Part shown: piece by piece, positions 21,461-33,692 of the stretch
How the letters are laid out: each line of letters opens with the position of its first letter
Position numbering within the stretch: position 1 is the first letter of the stretch
Assembly: GCA_037833965.1 (NCBI GenBank)
Contig: AP031353.1
Coordinates: 19,346,501 to 19,410,500 of the forward strand
Direction: 5' to 3'
DNA length: 64,000 bases
DNA from: Marchantia polymorpha subsp. ruderalis
Lineage: Eukaryota > Streptophyta > Marchantiopsida > Marchantiales > Marchantiaceae
Program-made: the position numbers and the translations under genes
Notes under the pieces: model-generated
The model's database searches: none
Told to the model about the DNA's origin: nothing
Seen by the model: the letters and a program-made list of their open reading frames with translations, nothing else

Positions 21461-22553
21461 AGGCCTGAAACACGCACATTAAAATTCTGCCCAGGACAGC
21501 AAGGAAGTGTGTACACCATTATTCTAAGTCTGTTACATCCGCAGATAAGACTACGGCAACTGGGGTGAAAGACTGGACCTACTAAATGTCATTGTACTTT
21601 CTCAGGTTCATCTTAACGACATACCGTTCTAATCATGGAGGGTAATGTCCAGTGATCTGGTTTGACACACACCCTACCATGTGAAGTTGTGTACATAATA
21701 ACAGGCTGCAACCACTACACTTTCTGTCATCGTATGGAAAAGGACTTTTTCTGTACTTAACTACGATGAAAGGAGTCGTCTATTGTACCACTGAACATCA
21801 CATCCTCCAATCATATTGCTATATGATTCTTCTTTCGAATTCATACCACTGAAGAGATATTCGTATTATACGCGACCTCAGCATTTGGGCCCAATGACAT
21901 CTTAACCGTAGTGAGAGGAAAATGATCAAGAAGAGGAGTTTTTTTTTTCCTTTTCTCTTTGTGCCACGTAATTGTATTACTGAATATAAGGAAAAGATAC
22001 AGCACGATGATCACCCAGGACTACATAATGTTCCATGTTACAGAAGCTAAGTTGGAAATAATACGATCCTTTAAATAAAGGACGGCAAAACTCAAATTCC
22101 ATGATAGAAGGAAATAATATGTATCTCTTTCTAGAAAGTACGAGTTGTTGCAATCAGAAGAAGGCAAAGGCTTTAGGATATATTTCTTTGGACGATTTGT
22201 TGTTTGTAGAACAGAGTCATCTAAACGATGTGAAAGCATGAAATGAAGTACATACCAGTGGGATGCTTTTGAGGCATGGCTCCATCTTCCGCGTTTAGTT
22301 TCCTCACATAGCGTCTACCGTACTTTAGGTTATTTTATGTGGATGGGTCTTTTCTTGATTCTCACTTGGTCTACTTACCTTCTTGTGCTACTTTACATCC
22401 GACGTCATGCCTTTTTGTCTTAAAATTTCTCTTAGCTTAACTACTGTTAATTAGCTCATGAGTCGACGAGATCTTCTCGTAAACAGTGAAAAGAAAAACA
22501 AATTTCGGAGTCCACAATTCTCTTGTGCTCTAAAGCACCTAGTTCTGCAACGG

Positions 22554-22592
22554 AACACTGTACTTGCTCTAGTTTAGAGCAAGTACAGTGTT
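22554..22592. repeat. Perfect 18-bp hairpin, 3-nt loop
   Basis: Left arm AACACTGTACTTGCTCTA (22554-22571), loop GTT, right arm TAGAGCAAGTACAGTGTT (22575-22592), 18 of 18 paired. Too short for a typical plant miRNA precursor. Confidence 0.9.
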
Positions 22593-23531
22593 ATTAGTAT
22601 TCTCATTTTCAAGATGACCAAATCCTTGTGAATATTATTCTGAAGCGGCAAAATAAAGAATCGAGATTTAAATATTCAAGGAAAAAGGCATCGAACATCT
22701 ATGTATTGAGGATATGAATAATATCTATATTGGATTGCAAATCGAAACATTTATATCGCAAAAACACTTTCACTTTTACTTGAATACAGTCAACTTGTGG
22801 TTGTGATATTTGGTAGGACCATCATGAGAGGTGTTTACAAACGCTAGATGAAGACTCAGTCCCCACTTGATGACAACGATCACCACTTCGTTCAAGAAAG
22901 CAAATGCACGAACGCAAATTTTATGCCGAAATTATAAAGAAAAAAGGAAAAGGGAAGCATTGGGGAGACGCTAAATGCATAAAAAAATGAGAACGATGAA
23001 ATAAGTGCAAGACAACAAATATCGTCGAAAACTTGAAATGGAAAATAAGACTCCGATGCCAGATTTGCACAAAGAACATATTCATGGTTGAATGAATGTG
23101 ATCCCTGGAAAAACATCTTAGCATAGGTCACCTTCGGGAGTCAATGTCAAACTCCAAAAACCTGGAGATGAGTCTGAAAAGGCCTTCCAAAGGATAGCCA
23201 ACGCATGAAAACAATGGGGTTTATCGTCATCGACATTTGCTGACGATAACCAGTAATAAATATCAAGGTAGATGTGCTTGTCTCGCCGTGTGGAGTCGTT
23301 GTTATCAAGGTTGTATGCTAAAGCCTCGGGTATGGGTTAATGGGGATGACCAAGTCTCAAAGGTCAAAGATGAGAAAGACTTTACGGAATTCGTAATGAA
23401 AATAAGAGAAAAAATACGTAATTAAATGTATTTGATATATGAAAAAAGTACATATAAGGGTACAGGTGATTTTGAACAACGACGAAGCTATTACCCTAAG
23501 CAGCTACAATGGATACTGATCCTGAAGTTGG

Positions 23532-23560
23532 ATTCTAGAACGTTTGCCACGTTCTAGAAT
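23532..23560. repeat. Perfect 12-bp hairpin, 5-nt loop
   Basis: ATTCTAGAACGT, loop TTGCC, ACGTTCTAGAAT; 12 of 12 paired. Confidence 0.85.
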
Positions 23561-23742
23561 TTCTTAAACATACTAGATATATATAAGTATTGTATATTAT
23601 GATAATGGCAACGAATACCATAATACCAAGTAAATGTCTTATTGTATGTACCAGGTGCAAGAAGACCTTACTCAATTTCTTTCATGTACTACATGGACAG
23701 AAGTTTTGACATCCCAGTCAACTTCAACATACTTGTTACATA

Positions 23743-24498
23743 GTTAAACCTCCCAATAGTGACATATTTTGGTATTTGGTACTTGGGTTTTACGTCACTA
23801 TTGCAAGGTGTCACTCACAAGAGTAAAGTGCGTATAATCTCCTAATAGTAACATACATTGGTGTTACCATTAAATGTCATTGTTGGGAGGTGCATAATTT
23901 TAATTTAACCTCCTAATAGTAACATACAAGGAGTTGGGGTTAGATGTCACTATTGGGAGGTGTCAATTAAGAAAATTAAAGTTTCATTGATTTCTTATCG
24001 TGCATTGCATCAACCCTAAGATATTCTATAAATTTGTTGTTTGGTTTCAAAATGGCCTTCATTTCCACATCTGTATGGTCAACATGGACATTGTAATTAC
24101 ATTTAAATTTAGATTAATACACACACATCTGAGTGAAACAATTAATGATAATATATGTAGCAAATTATGGGTCTAGGGTTAAAACCTAAACCCTTAGTTA
24201 AATCCAGAAAGTGTGAATTGTTGAGATATACCTTTAAATATATTTATGCCACATTTTTGTAGTCTCATAACTATGTATTGTGATAATGATAGAAATTTTT
24301 ATTTTGAAATTACGTTTGAAATTGTCACTATTGTATAGTATGTACGTTATCAATAATAACGTTACGTCACTATTGGAAATAGTGATGTATCGTTATTATT
24401 GAGCAGATTTACGCATTAGAAACTAATGGTTATGGGATTTTACGTCACTAACGAGAGTATGTCACTCATAAGAGGTGACACTATCGGGAGATTTAACT
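23743..24498. mobile_element. Nest of MITE-like inverted repeats (AACCTCCCAATAGTGACATA family)
   Basis: Three forward copies (23747-23766, 23836-23855, 23907-23926) alternate with inverse copies (23791-23810, 23873-23892, 23942-23961), and a final inverse copy (24475-24497) mirrors the outer left end (GTTAAACCTCCC against GTTAAATCTCCC). Near 24351-24401 a further palindrome combines CAATAATAACG arms with an inner ACGTCACTATT stem. The segment TTTTACGTCACTA is repeated at 23788 and 24438. Short, non-coding, inverted-repeat units with this kind of terminus resemble non-autonomous Tc1/mariner or pogo derivatives, apparently inserted next to or into each other. No transposase is encoded. The family name is inferred. 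Confidence 0.6.
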
Positions 24499-25450
24499 TT
24501 GTATAGTCATCTTATGTAAGTATTTGTAAAACTGTTCCATTTGTAGGACTTGAGAAATGAGCATACAATACGTTTTCTATACTCTACGTATTACCTTTCA
24601 AATCTTATGTACGAAAGAGGCTTACAGTATTGATTTAGTGAACTGGAAATTGTCGGGGATAAACTTATGCGGATCATAGGCTCACAATGTGGGAGAATGT
24701 CGTGTACATTCCCCCTGTTGGCCGACTCTGTCCTACGTCAAGGAAAAGGTAAGCAGATTTTCCACCGGACGTTGTGCGTCTATCGAAGCAGCCGCCTGTG
24801 GTGATCGCAAGGTGTAGATTCTCGCGCCCAAGCGGCAACTCCTGAACCGTCCGATCCCCGGTCATCCCACATCCAACAAGTGGACATGGGATTTACCGGT
24901 GCCGGCGAACCCAAGCCGGTAAGGACAAGATTCAGACCGGTTGGAAGGAAATAGTTTCAAAATCTGTGACTCGATGTCACGCTCCCTTTAACAACATGGA
25001 CCATTAAGCTCGGAAGATGTCCTGAGCCGCCAGATTGATTCCAACGGCGGAGATGAACTCAGTGAGATTGAGCCAGAGATGTCCTGTACGACATCTCAGG
25101 CACAGCACTTTTCTCGGGAGCAGGTAATTTCTCTCTGCTAAAGATAGCTGTTCGATATTGACACGTTGGAGGACTTCTGACCAGCTGGAAGACCTTTAGA
25201 AGGTTTGTCGGAACCATCAAATACAGTAATCCATGTCCCACTACGTACCTAACGGCTTGTCCTCACCATGCACAGCAGCGCACATCGGCAGTACACAATC
25301 TATCACGGGCATTTGTCGTCTTAGAACCAATGGAACTGCGCAACCACGTAATCATTAGATCAAGAGTAAAAGTGTTACCGGCCCGACTGTTTGGTGTTGT
25401 AGATCAAGTTCTTCATTTACAGTGGAAACTCACCGGTCTAAAAGAGGAGA
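24499..25450. other. Less AT-rich island between transposon relics
   Basis: From about 24660 to 25450 the base composition is clearly less AT-rich than on either side. Short minus-strand ORFs (24674-24865, 25059-25241) are not recognised. A sequence TGTGGGAGAATGT at 24690-24702 resembles a copia polypurine tract next to an LTR start, so the island may be a solo LTR or insert, but I found no matching second end. Confidence 0.25.
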
Positions 25451-25499
25451 CGCGGATATAAATAGCAAAATATAGGTTATGTGTATAAAATATTATACA

Positions 25500-27288
25500 C
25501 TATAAATCAAAATCAAATGGTGAAAAATAAGATATTAATTAAGAGATTGCGGACGGCAATTTTAAAATATAATAAAAGACTAGATTTAGAAAATACCTCA
25601 AAGGAATATCAAAATATACCAAAAGCAAGAAGCTTTTTCACACAAAATTTGGAATGATATTTGAAATGAAAAAATTGAAAGAAGTAACACTAAAAGTGAT
25701 AATTGGAATTAGTTTTGAAAATCAAAAGAGTAGGTACAACTTGTGTTGACAAAAGTGAGAGAAAATGTGGAAAAGTTTTCTATATATAATGCTAGAAAGC
25801 TACTGGAAATTTTAACATTCAAATGAGAGAAGTACTTCAAAATTGAAATATGTGCATCAACACCCATATCATATGTCACGTCCAAGACTCAAGGATGGCA
25901 AGAATTTATATCAAGAGATTGAATTAAGTCTAGATATAAATCATTAGAAAGTAATACAGTAATTTGTTAGAAATGTGATAAGAGTGGCCACATTTAAAAG
26001 TAATGTTGTATGAAGATCAAAAAATATTGATAATATTTTAGGAAATTTGGCTAAAATTTTATGGCTTATTATTCTAAATGTTTACATGGATGATATATTC
26101 ATTTTGAACAAAAAATAATCCAACATCATCAAATGCAAAAATCAACTGAAGTGTGAATTTAAGATTAAAAAGTGAGTAACTTATGTAACGATATGATAGC
26201 TATGAGCAAGCTGGATATGTAGCAATCGCGGAAGCAATAAAAAAAGCTACAGTATACACTCGCTTAAGTCCGCAACTTGATCCGAAAGATCTGGTGCTGA
26301 CTTAACTGAGATGCGGACCTAAGGAAGATTAGGGTTAATTCAAAGGAAGATTAGAGTTAGCACATATAAAACACAGTTTCGAGTTTATCTGCAAAGATGA
26401 GAGTACATGTGGTGAAACGTAAAGGTTAGGACCAACGTCTGAATGACCGTCAGAGAATGGAAATTATCACTGTATTGGAGCAATCCAAATAGTGGACTAA
26501 TTGAAGCATTGCTCATCAATACGATGTTGACAAGAATGTTATTCCAAAATTGAAAGCAAGCAACGATGATTCAGAGCTATTCAAAAATACTTTTCTTGAA
26601 AGTATCAAACAAGCAATGGGTGCCGTACTTGTTCATGAGTCTATCATTGAATCCGAAGACGATGAACCTGAACCAACCTTGGCTCACAACAACATTGAAT
26701 ATCGCAATGTTATACTTCAATCTTTAGAGAGTGTAATCAGTCTCGATGTCAATATGAGTGACCTAAAATCTTTGCCATATTTGTCATCCGACCATATAAA
26801 TCAGGCTCAGGCAGCACTATTCAAAGTCTGTAGCATTTTACAAACTGGATGATCCGCGATAGTTCGGGAGCGAATTGAAAATAATTCCGATATTCTGTAA
26901 AATATACTCTTGATATTGATCAAGGAATTTTGTGTTGTGAAGTGCGGACTTAATTGGGATGCGGCTTAAATGAATGCAGACTCAAGCGAGTGTTTACTGT
27001 ATGTGGTTGAAGAAATTTATTAATGAGATAATATGGAAACAAGATGTTGTCAATTTTCCTTATGAACAGTAGTTACATTTTGCTACAAATCAAATGTTGG
27101 ACAGCAAAATGAATCACATTGACATCGAGATTCATTATATAAACGTTGAAATTTTTGATAAAAATATTGAGCTAGTGAAGATTGACAATATATTCAATCT
27201 ATCTGATTTGTTGATCAAAATTGTTTTTCTGGAGAGTTTTAGTAAAAATTATGTTACCTTGCAAGTTTTGCATAAGGAGCACAAGTAG
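25500..27288 (+). mobile_element. Ty1/copia retrotransposon relic, interrupted by a pogo-type element
   Basis: Collinear copia pieces are readable on the plus strand between stops: a gag zinc knuckle at about 25974-26012 (C, x, K-C-D-K-S-G-H-I, then a later C, two positions now stops), the reverse-transcriptase signature Y-M-D-D at 26083-26094, the RNase H-side segment AGYVAIAEAIKKA ending at 26249, and, beyond the pogo insert, WLKKF, then NQMLDSKMNHIDIEIHYI and a terminal stretch ending HKEHK at 27288. Protease, integrase and most of the polymerase are missing. The C-terminal part is clearly the same family as the copy at 55-57 kb. Dead by deletions and stops. No LTRs identified. Confidence 0.8.
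26250..26999 (+). mobile_element. 750-bp pogo/Tigger-like DNA transposon, internally deleted
   Basis: Terminal inverted repeats at 26250-26274 and 26975-26999 begin CAGTATACACTCGCTTAAGT and match at 22 of 25 positions. TA flanks both ends (26248-26249, 27000-27001), the target duplication of Tc1/mariner/pogo elements. Subterminal direct copies of GACTTAA-x-TG-x-GATGCGG lie at about 26302 and 26947. One frame from ATG 26397 to the stop at 26852 encodes a basic start, a psq/CENP-B-like helix-turn-helix (QRMEIITVLEQSK, SIAHQYDVDKNVI) and an acidic tail, but no DDE catalytic domain. Stops at 26427, 26490 and 26502 break the helix-turn-helix. It is therefore a non-autonomous deletion derivative, sitting inside the copia relic. 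Confidence 0.85.
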
Positions 27289-30200
27289 AATTTAGTATCA
27301 ATTTTTGTTATCTCCATAATTTTTTTTAATATATTTTATTTTGGCTAGGATTTAGTTCTTGTTAGCTCTAATTTAAAGACAAAACTTTTTAAGGTTCATC
27401 TAAGTTGTAACTTTGTGAGTTTTTATCTAAAATTTTATGTAGATTAATTGTATGGAAAATCTGTCCGCAATTCATGAGATAAGGGAATGATTTTAAATAT
27501 TAATTCATGTTCAACCTACACTCAGTTAGTTGAATCATAAAATTTTTATAATTGAGCTACTGAGCTTAATGAAAACTTCTTGGTTAAATTTTGTTGTTTA
27601 CTATAAAACAAAAATGCCAACACACAAATATTTTTATATTTATTTCAGAAGGGTATTTTGATTCTTGTGAGCATAGTCAAATTATGTTTGCGTTTTCAAT
27701 GAATGCTCTTGATGGCGTTGTGTGTTTTTGAATGCAAATTTGTGATTTTGTATTTTTATGAATAACTTTCAATATTTGATATCAAATATATACACATTAC
27801 TGATTTCTTTTGAAAAACTCAATTTTGTTCAAATCAATGTAGATCATGATAATTTTTAAGTTATTTTATCACTTCAAGCTTCTCATTTTAAAAATTTATC
27901 AATTAAAGGTATGCTTAAAAATGTACAAATTTATTATCATCAAATTCATATATGATTAAATTGTATAGAATTGTATCTGCAAAAATTTTGATATAAAAAT
28001 GTAAAAATATAAATCATGTTTCTTTTAATTATTAAGAACAACTAAAGCATTATAAATATTATATTGAATGAATTTTTGAAATAAATATCATCAATTTTTA
28101 TCTTATCTTGTGAGCCAAAAATTAAAAGTATGAATGATATCAAAATATAAAATAAGGGTTTAGATAGTCATGTTCATTTCAAAACTTCATACATATTTAT
28201 AAATCTTACAACTTAAAAAATGACACTATGAATCAAAATTGTCTCATATTGATTAAATTTGCCCTTTTTGAGTACATACAGCTTTGCAGTAATGAGCATA
28301 TATTGCATATATTTTCAATTAATGCTTCTTATTCAATTAATGTATCTATATGTGAGTATATGATATACATTTTCCTAGTATTTTTAACTATTAATATTTT
28401 TTTGCAGATTTTTTCCTTCACTTGCAGACGTATTAAGGTTTGCATGAATCATGATATTATTGAATTAAGATGTTCAAGTTCGGGATACAACATTTGACCC
28501 TAAGATAGATATCTTGTGGCTAGGAATATGGAAACTAACAATGATTCAAACAAGTGTTCTTTCTTTTTCTGACTTGTGAGATATCTCAGATCTGTGATTG
28601 TACAATAATTTATGCTTGAATTATTTTCGTCTTACATTTTTCTTGTAATACAAAAATCTACATTTTAGCTTGATGAAACAAGGTTGCATGATCTTCATTC
28701 ATTATTAGTGCATTTGGTACTTTTTATAATCATTAGATATTTTGTACGCTGATGTTTATATAAATATATATGTCTTTTTAGCTCAACGAACCATTGAAAA
28801 AGCCTTGTTTTCTACAGCACATTACATTTTTTGTAACATTTATGAGGGTCTGTCTTGTCATGATCTATCCATTTTCATGTTTGAAATTGTTTGATGTGTC
28901 TAGCAATTGAAAATGTTAAGATTATAAATCCATTTGGTTATTGAAGCATACATTGTGGTTATTAATTCTACGACTGAAATTATTTCAAAAAGTATGATCG
29001 TCCATCCGATCGTAGGGAAAGAGAGTGTGCCAACAACAACCGGATCTCTCAATAAATAAACACGAAGAGATGTCAATTATTTGATACTCTAGTTTTGATG
29101 TGAATGAATGCTCAAGAGCCCAAGGTACTATATGGTTACAATGTCTTCAACTTGTATGTATTATATTTTATGAAAAGTATGACAATGGCTAGATAATATC
29201 ACAGGTAGATGCATTGAATCAGATGATGAATGTGTATACTCATTCATTTTTTTCACTTTGTTTGACACCAAGTTTTCACTGCTATGCTATTCGAGTAGAC
29301 CTAAGTCACATTTCTACATGTTTGAATTGACATTTTGACTCCAAAATAGTGTTTTCAACATTTTGTTATCTTGACGGAGCCCCCCTGCGAATACTTCTAA
29401 TTTATACTCAAGGTGTCTTACCCATCCATCTTCATGTATGTAGTGTTGGCATTACATTTTTTTGTGTACATTTTTTGTGACAAGTGCCCCATGTTCCAAA
29501 ACTTATGTGTCAGAGGAGTATGTGAACCACACGTTCTTTCAGAGATAGCTCGGCATGCCACGTCAAATTAAGATTAGTGTCTCGTGGGACAAATCATAAG
29601 CAAACCATTGCTGATCTGCCACTATTTGGCAGGCGAATAGAATTTTGATAGCCAGCTTAAATTAGCAGGAGATAGAAATGCTCCTTCCCAAGACTAGTCA
29701 CAGCATGTGGCGGGCCCTCTCGGTCTGTCCGTAGGGTGGCAAACACCAGTACATCTATATGTGGAGATTTTACTTACACGATACGGCAGAATACATAGTC
29801 TCGACTTAGTGGGGTGTTTACTGTAAAAGTACTTTCGTGATACAGTAAGCCAGTCAGACATACAAGGCTTTGCCTTGGCAAAATACATGTTACGCTTATA
29901 TGATGCTGACGTCTCCATTTTATCAACAAAGTTTTCTGCCATGTGGCACACATCAAAGTCAAAACTGGATCTGACCAAAGTTTGGTCAAATCCAGTTTTG
30001 ACGGTATTTATTGTAAAGTACAGAATCAGTGACCTGGTAACAATGTAGACAGCTATATTGACAAACCTTGCGACTTCACATTCTATTGAAACTTATTATA
30101 CAGGTGATATATGTATGTGTACTCAAGCAAACGACTGTTCCTCAACATTCTTGGTAGGACTATTTTACATAATTCACAAAGACTCAATGTGATGTCAGGA

Positions 30201-32170
30201 CGCTGATTGAAACTGCGAGTTGTACCTGGGAAGCTGAGTCAGAAACTATAAACGCGAAAAGATTGACATGTTTTATATGTTTATTTTCACTTGACTCATG
30301 CTTTACACGTGACAAAATGCTCGAATGAAAAAGGTAGAGGCAAATATCTCCTCCGTCCAAATGAAACGCATGATTCACACGAGGTGGCATATGAATTGAA
30401 AACTAGACATCAATCATCATCATTGGAGAATAAAAAAGGCAGACGGGACAAAGCAATTCAAAGACCAAAAATATGATTGATAAGGTATATACAATGAAAA
30501 TATTCAAAATCTTGTTATAAAAAATACATTGTGCTAGAAAATCTACATATTCTGTTCAATACTCTCAACACCCATCGACAGAAGCTCTTCCTAGACGGGA
30601 AAACTAGAATATCCTCAAATGTAATCTAGCAGTCTTCCAACTTTAACTCGCGTGAGAAATTCAAGCTCATCCACTGAACCTCGCGCTGAACGCTGGATAA
30701 TGAACCTAGCAATCTTCCTAACAACAAATCATGATTATGAATTGTAAAATTTCAAATTGTTCAATTTCTCAGTAAACAACTAAGAGCAATTTTATCTTCG
30801 AGTTCAATGCCATATTGTATCGTAACAAGTTCTTAGGCTTAACCTGCATGCTTATGGTGGTTATCTCTCGATTGAAGAACACAAAAAGATTAGCTCACGT
30901 AATTTCGGACGAGAAGTGGGTTCATGACTAGACTTCCAGCCCAATATTATATTGTAGGTTTAGGCATATACATCAAGGTGTTTGCATGGGGTGCAAGGTG
31001 GTCCTACCAGATGAGTAACAGACAGTTACATATCAATCACAGTTGCTATAGCAATTTTGCATTGACATCAAATCTTATCACAATGTTTGTAATCAGCTAT
31101 ATTTCCCACATCATTTTTTTAGTTTGAGATTTTGAACATCTTTACTATTATGTAATTGTTAATTTTTAGATTACATTGAAATTACATTAAGATGTGAAAT
31201 AATTCATTTGTTATGGGTACTTTAATGTCTTACAAAATACATTTAAAACAGGGTATAACACTCTATTTGTTGCCAATTGAACAAAAACTTAATTTTTTTT
31301 ATGTATCAACAACGTGCTCTATATTTATTCAAAATTGGTTGTCATTTTACGTGTTAAATATGTTATTTTTATTATACTCCAACTCATTTTTCTTTATATT
31401 ACAATCAACTGATTTGCAACATTCATTTATTCTAAGATAATGAAATTATCTATTGATTTGATACATTCATCTACATATTCATTAATCAAGAATAACTTTT
31501 TAATTAATTTACATGAAAAATGTATTGATAGAATGTTGTTAACTCTTCATGACGCTATTAAGATGTGATTTTTTCATTACCACCTCTACAGATAATTCAC
31601 ATATGGAGAGGTTGACTCATAATAATTAAAAAAATAAAGTTTTTGTTCAAAATATAATGATTTGAAGTGGGTTTAATTGTGATTCATCCTAAATCACATT
31701 TAATTTCATAAATTTTAATAACCAAAATTTTTTAGATAATAAACTATGTTGATTCTTTTATATTATTCTTTTCTACCATTGAAACTCTATGTAAATAATG
31801 TGTATTTCAACAAGTTTGTCAAAGCTTTCAATTACATGTACATGTATAGTAGATGTTTCTACTTTTTTTTATCAATATATGAAATCTACATCAAATAATA
31901 TGTAGTGAATACTCTACAGATCATTAATATTTTTTTAAAATAAAAAAACATAGTGTGTATAATAATTATTTGTTTCCGTATCAATCGATATCTTGTGTAT
32001 CATGATAATATTGACATCTACTATTTAAGGTACTACATGCACCTAGTTGACTTTCACATCTTTTTGCTCGGTTACCGTGAATAGAATATCCTCCGAGAAT
32101 GTGTACTTGGAGTCAATGACTTCCTACTTTGTATAGGCTTCCGACGCTTGGCTTGCACAAACTAGGATAT
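27289..32170. other. AT-rich gene-free interval
   Basis: Very AT-rich DNA with short ORFs only (for example 28228-28497 +, 29694-29978 -, 30291-30476 +). The first few hundred bases continue the 3' part of the copia relic: they resemble the stretch after the copia stop at 56463. The remainder looks like decayed repeat DNA. A near-perfect foldback at 29958-30002 is listed separately. Confidence 0.5.
29958..30002. repeat. 22-bp foldback, single mismatch, 1-nt loop
   Basis: Left arm starts GTCAAAACTGGATCTGACCA (29958-29979), central G, right arm TTTGGTCAAATCCAGTTTTG onwards (29981-30002). 21 of 22 pairs are complementary. Confidence 0.85.
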
Positions 32171-32171
32171 T

Positions 32172-32490
32172 TCTTTCATTTAAAGCTGACTTTCAACTAT
32201 TTAAGTTGACTACCAGTTCAACAAACTTTGACGTCACGTATCTGACCATGTAGTCACCTGCACATCACACCATTATAGTATTTCACATTCACTCTTTTGA
32301 AGCAGTTGAATGCTGCATTTAGGAGATTACTTTCATTTTCAGCTGACTTTTCAGCTAGTTTTGCCTCCCTTAAACTTGACCACCATATCAACACACTTTG
32401 ATGTCACGTGTCTGACAATGTAGTCACCTGCCCATCACCTCGTTATAGTATCTCACATTCATTCTAATGAACCAGTTGAATGCTGCATAT
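32172..32490. repeat. Diverged tandem duplication, two units of about 160-170 bp
   Basis: Unit 1 (about 32172-32320) and unit 2 (about 32330-32490) share, in the same order, AGCTGACTTT, CAACA-ACTTTGA-GTCACGT, TCTGAC-ATGTAGTCACCTGC, TTATAGTAT-TCACATTCA and AGTTGAATGCTGCAT. The spacing is 170 bp over most of the length and 157 bp at the start because of small indels. A possible third, truncated start (TAGTTGACTTTCACATC) lies at about 32044. No coding potential. Confidence 0.75.
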
Positions 32491-33692
32491 GTCATCAATC
32501 ATGTGAAGGTGCATGAAATCGCATGACATCTGCTCACTAGTTTTGAGCAATAGTTTTGTATGAAATCTAAGTAGGTACAGATGTCGTGTATGGGCCATTA
32601 GCCTCTTGCGCCCATGATCTGCAGTGTGCTCGCCACAGCATCTGTACACTCCAGTTAGTGCATTCAGCTTTGAATTAGGTAATCAAATCGAAGATGCAAA
32701 TGATTTTTTCGTAACACCACCTCCACTGAGATTATACAGCTCATTTAGAATCCGTTCACTGACCAGGAATATTCCACCGGGTACATCGTGCATGCTTTCA
32801 TAATTTCCTTTTGATACAGCTCAGTATGAAAAGAGTCTTTTCTCATTATCGATTCGATAACCTGATCCAAAGCGTTTCCTTTAGATAGTGTGAAAAGAGT
32901 CTTTCTACTCTGCTAGTGTGTACTAGATACTACGCTTGAACACCTAGAATTACAGGCTGAGATCCTAAAAGTTATTCAAGAAGAATACGCAGGTAGTCAG
33001 AGTAACAATAATGTCTCTAGAACTAGAAGACTTCTTAGGAAGACCGCTCGTCCTTGCCTTAGGTTGAAGACCCGAACTAGGAAGTATGCAAGGAATGTAC
33101 CTCTTCTCCATCCGATAATGTCACATGGAAGAAAACTATTTTCAACACTAATTTTAAGCAAAACAGCTCTTGCAGGACCTTTAGCACACTGAGAGCTGCT
33201 GGATAAGAAGCAGTATCCCACGCAACATTAATTATATCCAAACAAATCTACTTGTGCGACCTGAACGGAATGAGAGCCATAACGATAAAATATGTTCCTA
33301 GAACATCAAGCCAAGATAATTTGCTAGACTATGTTTCTAAACGGCTGCTGTACTGAACAATATAAGAAATTTACCGCTGTATATTCCGCTAGATTATCTA
33401 ACGCGAGATGCATATTCAAGAGAATGTTGGTGAAATAAACGAGTAGAATCATCTGAATAAAATATCACGTTTCCATATTCTGAATTCCCCGCAAAATACT
33501 ACGATTAATAACACTTGGGACTCTACAAATATGGAAGTGAATATAGATTCCAATAACAAGCAATATGCAAGACTAAACTCCTTGCTTTCTTAGCAAACAC
33601 ATGAAGAAAGCAGAGATTGTAAAATGTGATATTCGCCTGTACTGGCCTAAGGATAATTGACTCTGCGATTGGACTACTAGTGCAATAAAATA
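32491..33692. other. No gene recognised
   Basis: Short ORFs only (32464-32649 -, 32997-33221 -). Nothing assignable. Confidence 0.45.

Larger units (their letters stand above)
17773..23742. other. 6 kb gene-poor interval with hairpins
   Basis: Dozens of short ORFs on both strands, none longer than about 120 codons and none recognised. Three perfect hairpins (18801-18825, 22554-22592, 23532-23560) and one GC-rich patch (about 21280-21460) are listed separately. From about 21.9 kb the sequence becomes progressively AT-rich. Confidence 0.5.

Noticed and set aside
24690-24890. Solo copia LTR suggested by TGTGGGAGAATGT
   Set aside because: No second end, no target duplication and no matching LTR elsewhere in the window.
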